Part shown: piece after piece, positions 42,864-51,653 of the stretch
Layout of the letters: each line of letters begins with the position of its first letter
Numbering within the stretch: the stretch's first letter is position 1
Assembly: GCA_002472565.1 (NCBI GenBank)
Contig: DKSK01000027.1
Span: forward strand, 163,010-227,009
Source: Bacteroidales bacterium UBA7258
Lineage (GTDB): Bacteria; Bacteroidota; Bacteroidia; Bacteroidales; UBA932
DNA: 64,000 bases
Direction: 5' to 3'
The notes under the pieces: generated by a model
The model's input: only the letters and a program-made list of their open reading frames with translations
What the model was told of the DNA's origin: nothing
Database searches by the model: none
Position numbers and translations under genes: made by a program

Positions 42864-42896
42864 TTCGCGAAATTACGAAAAAAATGACTAAATTCG
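42864..42896 (+). promoter_or_regulatory. Possible nqr operon promoter
   Basis: TTCG (42864-42867), 21 bp, TAAATTCG (42889-42896). Both boxes carry TTCG instead of TTTG, so strength is doubtful. On the minus strand TAATTTCG (42875-42868) could serve the divergent helicase gene, and TTCGCGAA (42864-42871) is a short palindrome. Confidence 0.35.
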
Positions 42897-42933
42897 CGGC
42901 AGTTTCTGAAAACTGTAAAAGTCTTTATTTATA

Positions 42934-44286
42934 ATGTCAAACAGCATCGTATTGAAACACGGGCTCGACATCCCTATCAAAGGTGAAGCGGCCCTGCAGA
43001 TCAGCAAGACGGTGGTTCCTGACATTGTCGCCGTCAAACCAACTGATTACAAGGGTCTCACTCCGAGGCTTCTGATCAGGGAAGGCGACAAGGTTCTCGC
43101 CGGCTCTCCTCTGCTGTCCTCCAAGGAGTCTCCCGATGTTCTTGTAACCTCTCCAGTAAGCGGAGTAGTGAAGGAAGTCGTAAGAGGCGCCAAGAGGAAG
43201 TTGCTTGAGGTACGCATCCAGGCCGACGCGGCGCAGGAATACGTCGATTTCGGAGCCAAAAGCGCAGCCTCGCTGACCGCCGATGACGTGAAATCTCTTC
43301 TCTTGAAGAGCGGGCTCTGGACAGCCATTGTACAGAGGCCATACGGCATCGTAGCCGACCCTGCGGCAAAGCCTAAAGCGATCTTCGTATCAGCCTTCAA
43401 CACCGCCCCTCTTTCGGCCGACCTCGACTTCGTCCTGGGAGACCGCCTGGAGGATATCCAGGCCGGAGTTGACGCCCTGTCAAAGCTCACCTCAGGCGGC
43501 GTTCATGTATCCATCAACGCAGACAAGTCTTCAAGCACTCCATTCCACAAGCTTGAGAGAGTCGTGCTCCATGAATTCAAGGGCAGGCATCCAGCCGGTA
43601 ACGTAGGCGTACAGATCAGCCACATCAGCCCGATCATGAAGGGCGATACCGTATGGACCGTGTCGCTCCTCCTTCTCGCAGCCATCGGAAAGCTTCTGCT
43701 TACCGGAAAACTCGACCTCAGCCGCAAGGTTGCGGTCACCGGACCGGCCTGCAAGAATCCTTCATACATCCAGGCCTTTTCCGGTATGTCGATGAAGGAT
43801 ATAGCCGAATATTGCGAGGGAGAGAACGTCCGCATCGTAAGCGGCGACCCTCTCACCGGAAAGGCAGTCGGCGCCGAGGGCTTCCTGGGATTCTTCGACA
43901 ACCAGGTCACTCTTCTTAAAGAAGGCACAGAAAGGGAGGTCCTCGGATGGGCCAAGCCTTTCAGGACCAATCTTTTCAGTTCATCCCGCGCCTATTTTTC
44001 ATGGCTCACTCCTAAGAGCAAATACGCGATGGACACTAACCTCCACGGCGGCCCGAGGGCTTTCGTATGTTCCGACGTCTATGGAAAGGTGCTCCCTATG
44101 GACATCTTTCCCCTCTATCTGATCAAAGCCTGCCTTGCAAAAGACATCGACAAGATGGAGGAATTCGGCATCTACGAAGTGCTTCCTGAGGATCTCGCCC
44201 TCTGTGAGTTCGTTGACCCTTCCAAGAACGACATCCAGGCCATAATCGAAAGCGGCATCGACCTGATGCTGAAGGAAATGGCCTGA
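42934..44286 (+). CDS. nqrA: Na+-translocating NADH:quinone reductase subunit A
   Basis: A 450-residue peripheral subunit starting IVLKHGLDIPIKGEA and containing the NqrA blocks LTPRLLIREGDKVLAGSPLL, SPVSGVVKEVVRGAKRKLL and IKACLAKDIDKMEEFGIYEVLPEDLALCEFVDPSK. NqrA holds a quinone-binding site and docks on the cytoplasmic face of NqrB. It is first of six genes in the standard A-F order; nqrB follows after 15 bp. The complex passes electrons from NADH to quinone and pumps sodium outward. Confidence 0.95.
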   Translation: MSNSIVLKHGLDIPIKGEAALQISKTVVPDIVAVKPTDYKGLTPRLLIREGDKVLAGSPLLSSKESPDVLVTSPVSGVVKEVVRGAKRKLLEVRIQADAAQEYVDFGAKSAASLTADDVKSLLLKSGLWTAIVQRPYGIVADPAAKPKAIFVSAFNTAPLSADLDFVLGDRLEDIQAGVDALSKLTSGGVHVSINADKSSSTPFHKLERVVLHEFKGRHPAGNVGVQISHISPIMKGDTVWTVSLLLLAAIGKLLLTGKLDLSRKVAVTGPACKNPSYIQAFSGMSMKDIAEYCEGENVRIVSGDPLTGKAVGAEGFLGFFDNQVTLLKEGTEREVLGWAKPFRTNLFSSSRAYFSWLTPKSKYAMDTNLHGGPRAFVCSDVYGKVLPMDIFPLYLIKACLAKDIDKMEEFGIYEVLPEDLALCEFVDPSKNDIQAIIESGIDLMLKEMA

Positions 44287-44301
44287 TAGGAGACAATTGC
44301 T

Positions 44302-45462
44302 ATGGCAGAAGAAACAAAAGAGCAGCAGCCGGGCATCTTTGAGAAAGGCGGAAAACTGGGTTGGCTCCACTCTACGGTGGACGCCTTCGACACCTTCCTC
44401 CGTGTCCCTGGCACAGTAACGAAGTCCGGATCCCATGTCAGGGATTCCATCGACCTCAAGCGCGTAATGATAATCGTCGTCGTAGCCCTTGTTCCTGCGG
44501 CCCTCTTCGGCATGTGGAACGTAGGCTATCAGCACGACCTCGTATTCAATGACCTAGGTGGATTCTGGAGCCGCTTCTGGTTCGGATTCCTCAAGGTTCT
44601 CCCTCTCTATCTGGTTTCCTACATCGTAGGACTCGGAATCGAGTTCATGTTCGCCCAGATCCGTGGCGAGGAAGTCAATGAAGGCTACCTCGTCACCGGA
44701 ATGCTCATTCCTCTGATCGTCCCTGTTGACGTTCCGCTGTGGACGCTGGCTGTCGCCGTCGCCTTCGCGGTAATATTCGGCAAGGAGGTCTTCGGCGGAA
44801 CCGGCATGAACTTCCTCAACCCGGCCCTCCTCGCCCGCGCCTTCCTCTTCTTCTCTTATCCGAGCAAGATGAGCGGTACCGAGACCTGGATCGCCCTCAG
44901 ACACGGCCAGACTCTTGACGCCGCGACTGGAGCCACCCCGCTCAGCTATCTCGCTGACGGCAGCCTATCCAACCTTACGGATGCCTCGACTGCCTATGGA
45001 ACGACTCCTTGGGACTTCTTCGCAGGAATCATTCCGGGCTCAGTCGGCGAGACCTCGGTCATCGCCATTCTCATCGGAGCGGTAATCCTCATCTGGACCG
45101 GAATCGCCAGCTGGAAAGTTATGCTTTCCTCCGTCATCGGAGCCCTCTTCGTCGGCTGGATCGGAACCGCCGCAGGCGTCACTGACGTACCTGCATGGGA
45201 GCAGCTCCTGCTCGGCGGCTTCGCCTTCGGTACCGTATTCATGGCCACTGACCCTGTAACCTCGGCTCAGACCGAGACCGGCAAGTGGATCTACGGTTTC
45301 CTGGTCGGAGCGCTCTGCATCGTCGTCAGGCTCTTCAACCCTGGCTATGCAGAAGGCATGATGCTCGCAATCCTGCTGATGAACACATTCGCACCGCTCA
45401 TCGACCATTGCGTAACCAGCATTTCCATCAGCCGCAGGGCGAAGAAAGCAAGGTTCGCTTAA
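44302..45462 (+). CDS. nqrB: Na+-NQR subunit B
   Basis: A 386-residue membrane protein with about ten helices. The covalent FMN site is Thr212 in TGATPLSYL (the S/G-x-A-T motif). KEVFGGTGMNFLNPALLARAFLFFSYP and FGTVFMATDPVTSAQTETGKWIYGFLVG are NqrB/RnfD-family signatures. NqrB forms the sodium path and binds riboflavin near the C-terminus. It begins 15 bp after nqrA. Confidence 0.95.
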   Translation: MAEETKEQQPGIFEKGGKLGWLHSTVDAFDTFLRVPGTVTKSGSHVRDSIDLKRVMIIVVVALVPAALFGMWNVGYQHDLVFNDLGGFWSRFWFGFLKVLPLYLVSYIVGLGIEFMFAQIRGEEVNEGYLVTGMLIPLIVPVDVPLWTLAVAVAFAVIFGKEVFGGTGMNFLNPALLARAFLFFSYPSKMSGTETWIALRHGQTLDAATGATPLSYLADGSLSNLTDASTAYGTTPWDFFAGIIPGSVGETSVIAILIGAVILIWTGIASWKVMLSSVIGALFVGWIGTAAGVTDVPAWEQLLLGGFAFGTVFMATDPVTSAQTETGKWIYGFLVGALCIVVRLFNPGYAEGMMLAILLMNTFAPLIDHCVTSISISRRAKKARFA

Positions 45463-45465
45463 TAT

Positions 45466-45478
45466 CGGAGGATAGGAT
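45466..45478 (+). promoter_or_regulatory. Shine-Dalgarno-like sites inside the nqr operon (nqrC; similar at nqrD and nqrF)
   Basis: GGAGGA stands about 7 nt before the nqrC ATG; GGTGGAGGA stands before nqrD (about 46317-46325) and AAGGAGAG before nqrF (about 47581-47588). Most other starts in this window lack such purine boxes, as expected in Bacteroidota. Confidence 0.55.
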
Positions 45479-46315
45479 ATGAATACAAACGGCAATACAT
45501 ATACGGTCATCTACACCACCGTCATCGTAGTCATCGTGGCTGCGATACTCGCCTTCGCTTCCCAGGCTCTCAAGCCTAAGCAGAAGGCGAACGAACAGGC
45601 AGAGACCATCAGCCAGATCCTCACGGCCGCGAAGTTCGGCACGAAAGAGGAAATCACAAAGCAGGGCAATTCCGCCGTCATCAAGATGTTCACGGACAAC
45701 CTTGCAGAGGCCTACACGGTCAATGAGAAGGGCGAGAGAGCCGGCGAGCTCAGCCTCGATGCCACCAGCGCCGAGGCTGCTGAGGAAGCCGCGCTCAAGG
45801 CCCAGAACTACAAGATCCGTGACGGAAAGGACGAAAACCTTCCAGTCTACGTCTTCAAAGACGGCACCACTGTGCTTCCAATTTATGGAGCCGGCCTCTG
45901 GGGTCCGGTTTGGGGCTACATCGCCCTCGACAAGGATCTCAAGACCATCAAGGGCGCCTACTTCGACCATGAAAGCGAGACCCCTGGCCTCGGCGGAAAG
46001 ATCAAGGAGGCTCCTTTCCAGAGCGAATTCCCGGGAAAGAGCATTGACATCAACGATGACAAGGGCATATTCCAGATCGTAAAGGGCGGAGCTCCTGAGG
46101 GAAAGGCCAACGCTATCGACGCCATCTCTGGTGCCACCATGACTTCCAAGGGAGTTAACGCCTCCATAAACACCTGGCTCGCCGCCTACAAGCCTTTTCT
46201 TGAGGCTTCGGCTAAGACAGTGAAGACAGATGACAGGATTCTTCCTTTCACGCTCGTCGACACGACAGTGGTGAACGACGCTGAACTGTCGGCCGCAAAG
46301 CCTATAACAAAATAA
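45479..46315 (+). CDS. nqrC: Na+-NQR subunit C
   Basis: A 278-residue protein with one N-terminal membrane helix (about 10-32) and a periplasmic FMN-binding domain. The covalent FMN is on Thr220 in ISGATMTSKG; GLWGPVWGYIALDKDLKTIKG and DHESETPGLGGKI are family signatures. The gene is preceded by a strong purine ribosome site, GGAGGA, at about 45466-45471, unusual for Bacteroidota. The C-terminal tail (about 240-278) is longer than in Vibrio. Confidence 0.94.
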   Translation: MNTNGNTYTVIYTTVIVVIVAAILAFASQALKPKQKANEQAETISQILTAAKFGTKEEITKQGNSAVIKMFTDNLAEAYTVNEKGERAGELSLDATSAEAAEEAALKAQNYKIRDGKDENLPVYVFKDGTTVLPIYGAGLWGPVWGYIALDKDLKTIKGAYFDHESETPGLGGKIKEAPFQSEFPGKSIDINDDKGIFQIVKGGAPEGKANAIDAISGATMTSKGVNASINTWLAAYKPFLEASAKTVKTDDRILPFTLVDTTVVNDAELSAAKPITK

Positions 46316-46331
46316 GGTGGAGGATTGATTT

Positions 46332-46952
46332 ATGGACAAACAACTTAAAGAAACGATTCTTAACCCGATATTCAAGGGCAACCCTATCACGGTCCTTGTC
46401 CTTGGAATCTGCTCATCGCTTGCGGTAACTGTAGAGCTCAAGGGCGCCTTCGTGATGGCACTCTCCGTCATGATCGTAACCGGACTCTCCAGCCTGGTCA
46501 TGTCTCTCCTGAGGAACTCGATTCCTAACCGTGTACGCATCATTGTACAGCTGGTGGTCGTAGCCCTCATGGTTATTCTTGTCGACCAGATTCTCAAGGC
46601 CTACGCCTACGGAATCGACAAGCAGCTTTCAGTCTACATCGGGCTCATCATCACCAACTGCATCGTGATGGGACGCATCGAGGCCTTCGCGCTCGGCAAC
46701 AAGCCGGTGCCATCCCTCCTTGACGGTCTCGCCAACGGAGCCGGCTACGGTCTCATTCTCATCGTAGTGGCCTTCTTCCGCGAGCTATTCGGATCGGGCA
46801 CTCTCTTCGGCCTCAGGATAATTCCTGAGTCTTTCTACGCCGCTGGCTACATGAACAACGGTCTCGTCATTCTCCCGCCTATGGCCCTTATCCTCCTCGG
46901 CTGCATCGTTTGGATCCAGCGTGGAATCCAGAAAGACCTTCAGGAGAAATAA
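46332..46952 (+). CDS. nqrD: Na+-NQR subunit D
   Basis: A 206-residue six-helix protein of the NqrDE/RnfAE family: NPIFKGNPITVLVLGICSSLAVT, RIIVQLVVVALMVILVDQ, YIGLIITNCIVMGRIEAFALGNKPVPSLLDGLANGAGY. With NqrE it forms the inverted-topology pair that holds an intramembrane iron centre through cysteines (Cys in LGICSS and in TNCIVMG). It starts 16 bp after nqrC. Confidence 0.95.
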   Translation: MDKQLKETILNPIFKGNPITVLVLGICSSLAVTVELKGAFVMALSVMIVTGLSSLVMSLLRNSIPNRVRIIVQLVVVALMVILVDQILKAYAYGIDKQLSVYIGLIITNCIVMGRIEAFALGNKPVPSLLDGLANGAGYGLILIVVAFFRELFGSGTLFGLRIIPESFYAAGYMNNGLVILPPMALILLGCIVWIQRGIQKDLQEK

Positions 46953-46971
46953 CACTTAAACCGGAAAGAAA

Positions 46972-47577
46972 ATGGATTACATAAGCTTATTTGTAAAGTC
47001 GATCTTCGTCGACAACATGATCTTCGCCTACTTCCTTGGAATGTGCTCATTCCTGGCAGTATCGAAGAACGTCAAGACGGCGACCGGTCTGGGTGTTGCG
47101 GTAATGTTCGTGCTTCTGGTCACGCTCCCGATCAACTACCTGCTGAACAAGTACGTCCTCACCCCGGGGCCTCACGCCATCTTCGGTGAGAGCGTCGACC
47201 TGAGCTTCCTCAGCTTCATCATCTTCATCGCCGTCATCGCAGCCATCACCCAGATAGTCGAGATGGTAGTCGAGAAGTTCTCCCCGAGCCTCTACGGAGC
47301 GCTGGGAATATATCTTCCTCTGATTGCAGTCAACTGCGCCATCCTCGGAGGCTCTCTGTTCATGCAGCAGAGGGACTTCGTCAACGTCGGCGAGTCGGCT
47401 GTCTACGCCCTCGGTTCCGGTCTCGGCTGGTTCCTCGCCATAGTGACGCTTGCCGCCATCCGTGAAAAGATGGCCTACAACAACGTTCCGCCGGCACTGA
47501 AAGGCATCGGAATCACCTTCATCACCGTCGGTCTCATGGGCATGGCTTTCATGACATTCATGGGCATATCGCTTTAG
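46972..47577 (+). CDS. nqrE: Na+-NQR subunit E
   Basis: A 201-residue six-helix partner of NqrD: YISLFVKSIFVDNMIFAYFLGMCSFLAVSK and YLPLIAVNCAILGGSLF carry the two conserved cysteines that ligate the [2Fe-2S]-type centre at the D/E interface. AAIREKMAYNNVPPALKGIGITFI is the family C-terminal block. It begins 19 bp after nqrD. Confidence 0.95.
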   Translation: MDYISLFVKSIFVDNMIFAYFLGMCSFLAVSKNVKTATGLGVAVMFVLLVTLPINYLLNKYVLTPGPHAIFGESVDLSFLSFIIFIAVIAAITQIVEMVVEKFSPSLYGALGIYLPLIAVNCAILGGSLFMQQRDFVNVGESAVYALGSGLGWFLAIVTLAAIREKMAYNNVPPALKGIGITFITVGLMGMAFMTFMGISL

Positions 47578-47595
47578 TCTAAGGAGAGATTTATA

Positions 47596-48864
47596 ATGGG
47601 AAACACAATATTTGCAGCGATAATTATCATTGTTGTCGTCACGCTGATTCTCGTGGCTCTGCTCCTTATCATCAAGGCCAAGCTCACCCCGTCGGGAACA
47701 GTCAGCATCGACATCAACAACGGAAAGAAGGTTGTCACCGTGCCTCAGGGCAGCGACCTTCTCCACACTCTCGCAGAGGAGAAAATCTTCCTTCCTTCCG
47801 CCTGCGGCGGAAAGGCCAACTGCGGCCAGTGCAAAGTCCGCGTACTTGAAGGAGGCGGCTCCATCCTCCCTACCGAGGTCGGCCACTTCTCCCGCAAGGA
47901 AATTAAGAACGACTACCGCCTCGGCTGCCAGGTCAAGGTCAAGGACAATCTCAAGATTGTCGTTCCTGACTCTACGCTGAGCGTAAAGAAACTCGAGTGC
48001 GAGGTAATCTCAAACAAGAACGTGGCGACCTTCATCAAGGAGTTCACCGTGAAGCTTCCTGCCGGAGAACACATCGACTTCAAGTCCGGACAATACTTCC
48101 AGATTGACATTCCTGCCTACGATGTCAACTTCTCCGACATCCAGGTGGATGATATCTACAAGAAGGATTGGGAGAGGTACGGCTTCTTCGGTATCCATGC
48201 CGTAAACCCTACGGAGACCATCCGCGCATACTCTGCGGCTACCTACCCAGCCGAAGGGGACATCATCAAGTTCAACATCCGTATCGCCACTCCGCCGTTT
48301 GACAGGAGCCAGCCTAAGGGTGTCTTCAAGATGCTCCCTGTTCCTCCGGGAATCGCTTCCAGCTACGTCTTCACAAGGCACATCGGCGACAAGGTCAACA
48401 TCTCCGGCCCTTACGGAGAGTTCCTCCTTCCTGCCAATGATCCTGATGACAAGGAGTACATCTTCGTCGGCGGAGGCGCCGGTATGGCCCCTCTCCGCAG
48501 CCACATCATGCATCTCTTCAAGACCCTCCACACCAAGAGGACGGTCAACTTCTTCTATGGAGCCCGCAGCCTGGTCGAGGCCTTCTATCTTGAGGACTAT
48601 GCCGAGATCGAGAAGGAATATCCTAACTTCCACTTCCACCTCGCCCTTGACCGGCCTGATCCGGCGGCAGATGCGGCCGGTGTCAAGTACACTCCTGGTT
48701 TCGTGCACAACGTGATGTGGGAGACCTATCTCAAGAACCACGAGTCGCCTGAGGACATTACCTACTTCATGTGCGGCCCTCCAATGATGGTCAAGTCCGT
48801 CAACACGCTTCTTGACAGCCTCGGAGTGCAGCCTGAATCTATCCTCTACGATAACTTCGGTTAA
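47596..48864 (+). CDS. nqrF: Na+-NQR subunit F (NADH dehydrogenase component)
   Basis: A 422-residue protein: one N-terminal helix (about 5-27), a plant-type [2Fe-2S] ferredoxin domain with Cys70, Cys76, Cys79 (ACGGKANCGQC) and Cys111 (RLGCQVK), then a ferredoxin-reductase domain with FAD motif RAYSAAT and the NADH block YIFVGGGAGMAPLRSHI and YFMCGPPMMVKSV. It oxidises NADH in the cytoplasm and feeds the other subunits. It is the last gene of the operon, with a terminator 60 bp downstream. Confidence 0.96.
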   Translation: MGNTIFAAIIIIVVVTLILVALLLIIKAKLTPSGTVSIDINNGKKVVTVPQGSDLLHTLAEEKIFLPSACGGKANCGQCKVRVLEGGGSILPTEVGHFSRKEIKNDYRLGCQVKVKDNLKIVVPDSTLSVKKLECEVISNKNVATFIKEFTVKLPAGEHIDFKSGQYFQIDIPAYDVNFSDIQVDDIYKKDWERYGFFGIHAVNPTETIRAYSAATYPAEGDIIKFNIRIATPPFDRSQPKGVFKMLPVPPGIASSYVFTRHIGDKVNISGPYGEFLLPANDPDDKEYIFVGGGAGMAPLRSHIMHLFKTLHTKRTVNFFYGARSLVEAFYLEDYAEIEKEYPNFHFHLALDRPDPAADAAGVKYTPGFVHNVMWETYLKNHESPEDITYFMCGPPMMVKSVNTLLDSLGVQPESILYDNFG

Positions 48865-48923
48865 TAGATTTTGAGCCGGTCTGCACGGCCTTTGTCGGCA
48901 AAGCAGGCCGAATACAGATTTGA

Positions 48924-48958
48924 GAGGGTGACCCGTCAGTCCGGGTCATCCTCTTTTT
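48924..48958 (+). terminator. Terminator of the nqr operon
   Basis: GAGGGTGACCCG (48924-48935) pairs over 12 positions (one G-T) with CGGGTCATCCTC (48942-48953), followed by TTTTT. Confidence 0.88.
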
Positions 48959-49065
48959 CGTTGTACGACGAGCACCAAATGATGTTTTTTTTGCATCATT
49001 TGAAGAGCTTATAGCCACAAAAAAGTTAAAAAAAAGAAAAATCTCCTCTGTTTTTCTTAAAGCTC

Positions 49066-49097
49066 TTGTTCGTGCAACACATCTCCCCATATATTTG
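49066..49097 (+). promoter_or_regulatory. Promoter of the fimbrillin-like gene pair
   Basis: TTG (49066-49068), 21 bp, TATATTTG (49090-49097); -7 exact, spacing at the long end. The leader would be about 105 nt. Confidence 0.55.
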
Positions 49098-49206
49098 CCG
49101 GCGGACTGAAGAAGACCAGACTGACAAGCAGATCCGGCCCGACTCAGAGAATGAGAGGCCCCTCCGTCGAAAAAGAGTCTTCCGGTCCAGAAAATTGAAT
49201 GAGATT

Positions 49207-50268
49207 ATGCTCACTAGTTTGAACACATATCTGTATTGCTCTTGCTTCGATAGCCGGCGATCTATCCAATCACAAGCCATTCTGGCAACTTGCTTAATTC
49301 TAATGACTCTGCCGGCATCCGCCTGCACAAGTGTCGTGACGACAATGGAGCGGGCGGAAAAGCTCAGTGGCATCGGGGCGTCGGTGAGAGCCGACGGTAA
49401 GTCCCGATGCATCGACATTTTCTATTTCAACGATGATACATTGCAAAGGCTGGACTCTTACCAGCGCATTGAGGGCTCTTCTCGGGAAGGGGATGACGGG
49501 CTTTACAAAGTGATGGGGTCGTCCAGGACAGGGAACAAGATTCTTGTCGCACTGGCCAACTCCTCCGCCGACAAATTCACTTGGGACCGTATCAATTCTT
49601 ACCGAATGCTCAAACTACAGATGGCAGACCTTCGGAACGAGGTGGAAGGCAGCCCGGTAATGAGCGCAGAAACGAAGGTGATCGCGGGCAAGGAGATAGA
49701 GTGCACCATGACTCTTGAGCCGCTTCTTGCCCGCGTGACCCTGAGCACAATCTGCTGCGACTTCCATCAGCGGCCTTACGCAGGTGAAAAGCTGAAAGAC
49801 GTCAAAGCCTATCTCACGAACGTGTCCTCCCGCTGTCCCTATCTGCCGGACTCGACCGTGACGCCGGACTCCTACATCAATTCGGGAAGATACATCGAAT
49901 CCGACCTGGAAGACTTCTCCAGCCCTGGAATGTTCTGTGCCGCGATAGCCGACTCGATAGGGACAGAATTGGAGAGTCCGGAGAAAAATTTCTACTGCTA
50001 CCCCAATTCCGGGGAAACAGGGCTGGGCTCCCCAGCCACCATGTTGGTGATTGAAGGCAAATTGCAAGGTACGACTTACTACTATCCGATAGAAATCGGC
50101 CGGACGGACGGTGATGGTATTTTCAGGAATATGGAGTATCGTTACGATGTAACTATTACCAGACGCGGCTCGTTGAATCCATGGACGAAGGTAGAGTCAG
50201 GCACCGTACTGATAAAAACAGCCATGAGACCATGGACGGAGAAGAAGGCGCTTACCATAGATTTTTAA
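49207..50268 (+). CDS. Fimbrillin-like lipoprotein (FimB/Mfa2 or DUF4906 kind)
   Basis: From ATG 49207 the protein has 353 residues with a long N-region, a hydrophobic core (ILATCLILMTLPASAC) and lipobox Cys40. The mature part has two beta-rich halves with GKSRCIDIFYFNDDTLQRLDSY near the start and TYYYPIEIGRTDGDGIFRNMEYRYDVTITRRG near the end, the conserved end of fimbrillin proteins (Y-x-V-x-I-T-x-x-G). Such subunits anchor or cap type V fimbriae. A longer in-frame start (49066) lies in the promoter and was not used. It is directly followed by a second family member. Confidence 0.72.
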   Translation: MLTSLNTYLYCSCFDSRRSIQSQAILATCLILMTLPASACTSVVTTMERAEKLSGIGASVRADGKSRCIDIFYFNDDTLQRLDSYQRIEGSSREGDDGLYKVMGSSRTGNKILVALANSSADKFTWDRINSYRMLKLQMADLRNEVEGSPVMSAETKVIAGKEIECTMTLEPLLARVTLSTICCDFHQRPYAGEKLKDVKAYLTNVSSRCPYLPDSTVTPDSYINSGRYIESDLEDFSSPGMFCAAIADSIGTELESPEKNFYCYPNSGETGLGSPATMLVIEGKLQGTTYYYPIEIGRTDGDGIFRNMEYRYDVTITRRGSLNPWTKVESGTVLIKTAMRPWTEKKALTIDF

Positions 50269-50301
50269 GACGTACTCTATGATTAAGACGTACTCTATGA
50301 T
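50266..50301 (+). repeat. Exact 18-bp tandem duplication at the junction of the two fimbrillin genes
   Basis: TAAGACGTACTCTATGAT occurs twice back to back (50266-50283, 50284-50301). The first copy begins with the stop of the first gene and each copy holds an ATG in the frame of the second gene (50279 and 50297), so that gene has two equivalent starts. Confidence 0.92.
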
Positions 50302-51589
50302 AAGAGGGATGTTGACAAGAGATAAGATATGGCGGAAGCACGCCCTGATCTGCATCGCCGCGGCCTGTCTGGGATGCCGTTCATGCGTCCCGATAGCGGT
50401 CCCGGTGGCAGAGGGAGGGGAAGGCGAAGTGGAGCTGAGACTCGGAGTCGGAGACTTGGATACGAAGAGTGTGGACCCGGATGAGGAGAGCGTGTCAAGT
50501 GTCAATCTGTTCGTCTTTAATGATGAAGGCAAATTAGAGGAAGAAAGGTTCGTGGACAGACGGCACATGACCATGGATGGAGACACCGCCCTAATCAGGC
50601 TGGGCTTGTTGAAAGACGTGAAGTATGACATCTTCGTGTTCGCGAATTTCGGCTATGCAGTTGGAGGAATCGCCGGAGAAGAAGACATCAGGGACTTCCG
50701 CTATTATCTATCCTATCCCGATGAGTACACCGAAGGTGTGCCAGCCTGCGGGAAAGTGGAGGGTCTGATGGTCAAGGATGGGGTCAAGGTAGACATCCCT
50801 CTCACGAGAATGATGTCTAAAGTGTCGCTGAGAATGGACAGAAGCCGGCTTGAGAAGGACGTAAAGATGATCGTCAGGAGCGTCCAGATAGGCAACTGCC
50901 CGAAGTCCTGTCTGGTTTTCGGACGGAGCGGGGCCAGAGGCGCCAAAGATGTTTTCACAGAGGGCTTCATAAAGAGCTATGCCGAGGCAGACGCCCTCAA
51001 CATTGAAGGGTCCGGGAGGCTCAGCGATGAGGTCTCGGTCTATCTTTTCGAGAACATTCAGGATAGAATCAGCCGAGAATCGTCTTCATATATTGAGATC
51101 AAGTCCGAGTACGAGTCCGACAAGGTTCAGAGCCGGATCGGAGAGTACCTGATCTACCGTTTTTATCTTGAAGATCCGGACGGCGGATATGGAGTGGAAA
51201 GGAATTGCCATTACCATGTAACAGTCAGGCCCGAAGGGAGCGGACTGCTGACGGAAGACGGATGGAAAGTCGACAAGAAGGGTCTGGAGAAGCGTGCCGG
51301 CGGGAAAATCACAGTACATCCCGGAACTTACATTGAGGCGATGCCTGGAGACACCGTCCATGTCTGGGCGGAGACAGATCCTCCCGATGCAGAATTCACC
51401 ATGGGCATGGAAGAGTTGGAGGATGACAGAAAGGAAGGGCTTTATGATTATGAAATGGACGAGAACGGCAGGGGCGTGAGACTATTCCTGAAGAAGCCGG
51501 GCAGCGGCCTGCTCTATATGTCTTCAGGAAATCCCATCTATGATTCCGCCGCCATTGTCGTAGTCATTGACCATTATCCGGGGACCTGA
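50279..51589 (+). CDS. Fimbrillin-like lipoprotein (FimB/Mfa2-like), second of the pair
   Basis: A 436-residue protein (430 from the second ATG) with lipobox CLGC (Cys33). The segment SVSSVNLFVFNDEGKLEEERFVD followed by LGLLKDVKYDIFVFANFGY is the classic opening of FimB/Mfa2-type fimbrial proteins, and NCHYHVTVRPEGSGL closes the second beta-domain. A further C-terminal part (about 355-436, HPGTYIEAMPGDTVHVWAETDPPDAEFTMG) looks like an added Ig-like domain for adhesion or capping. The gene overlaps nothing but starts 10 bp after the first fimbrillin stop. Confidence 0.76.
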   Translation: MIKTYSMIRGMLTRDKIWRKHALICIAAACLGCRSCVPIAVPVAEGGEGEVELRLGVGDLDTKSVDPDEESVSSVNLFVFNDEGKLEEERFVDRRHMTMDGDTALIRLGLLKDVKYDIFVFANFGYAVGGIAGEEDIRDFRYYLSYPDEYTEGVPACGKVEGLMVKDGVKVDIPLTRMMSKVSLRMDRSRLEKDVKMIVRSVQIGNCPKSCLVFGRSGARGAKDVFTEGFIKSYAEADALNIEGSGRLSDEVSVYLFENIQDRISRESSSYIEIKSEYESDKVQSRIGEYLIYRFYLEDPDGGYGVERNCHYHVTVRPEGSGLLTEDGWKVDKKGLEKRAGGKITVHPGTYIEAMPGDTVHVWAETDPPDAEFTMGMEELEDDRKEGLYDYEMDENGRGVRLFLKKPGSGLLYMSSGNPIYDSAAIVVVIDHYPGT

Positions 51590-51640
51590 ATCTGAGAGCC
51601 TCCTCCTAAAAACCTGAATCTGAGAGCCGGCTCTAAAAAA
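51584..51640 (+). repeat. 28-bp tandem duplication at the stop of the second fimbrillin gene
   Basis: ACCTGAATCTGAGAGCC occurs at 51584-51600 (spanning the TGA stop) and again at 51612-51628; the sequences after each (TCCTCCTAAAA and GGCTCTAAAAA) also align, giving a 28-bp period. Confidence 0.85.
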
Positions 51641-51653
51641 ACTGAGCGACCTA

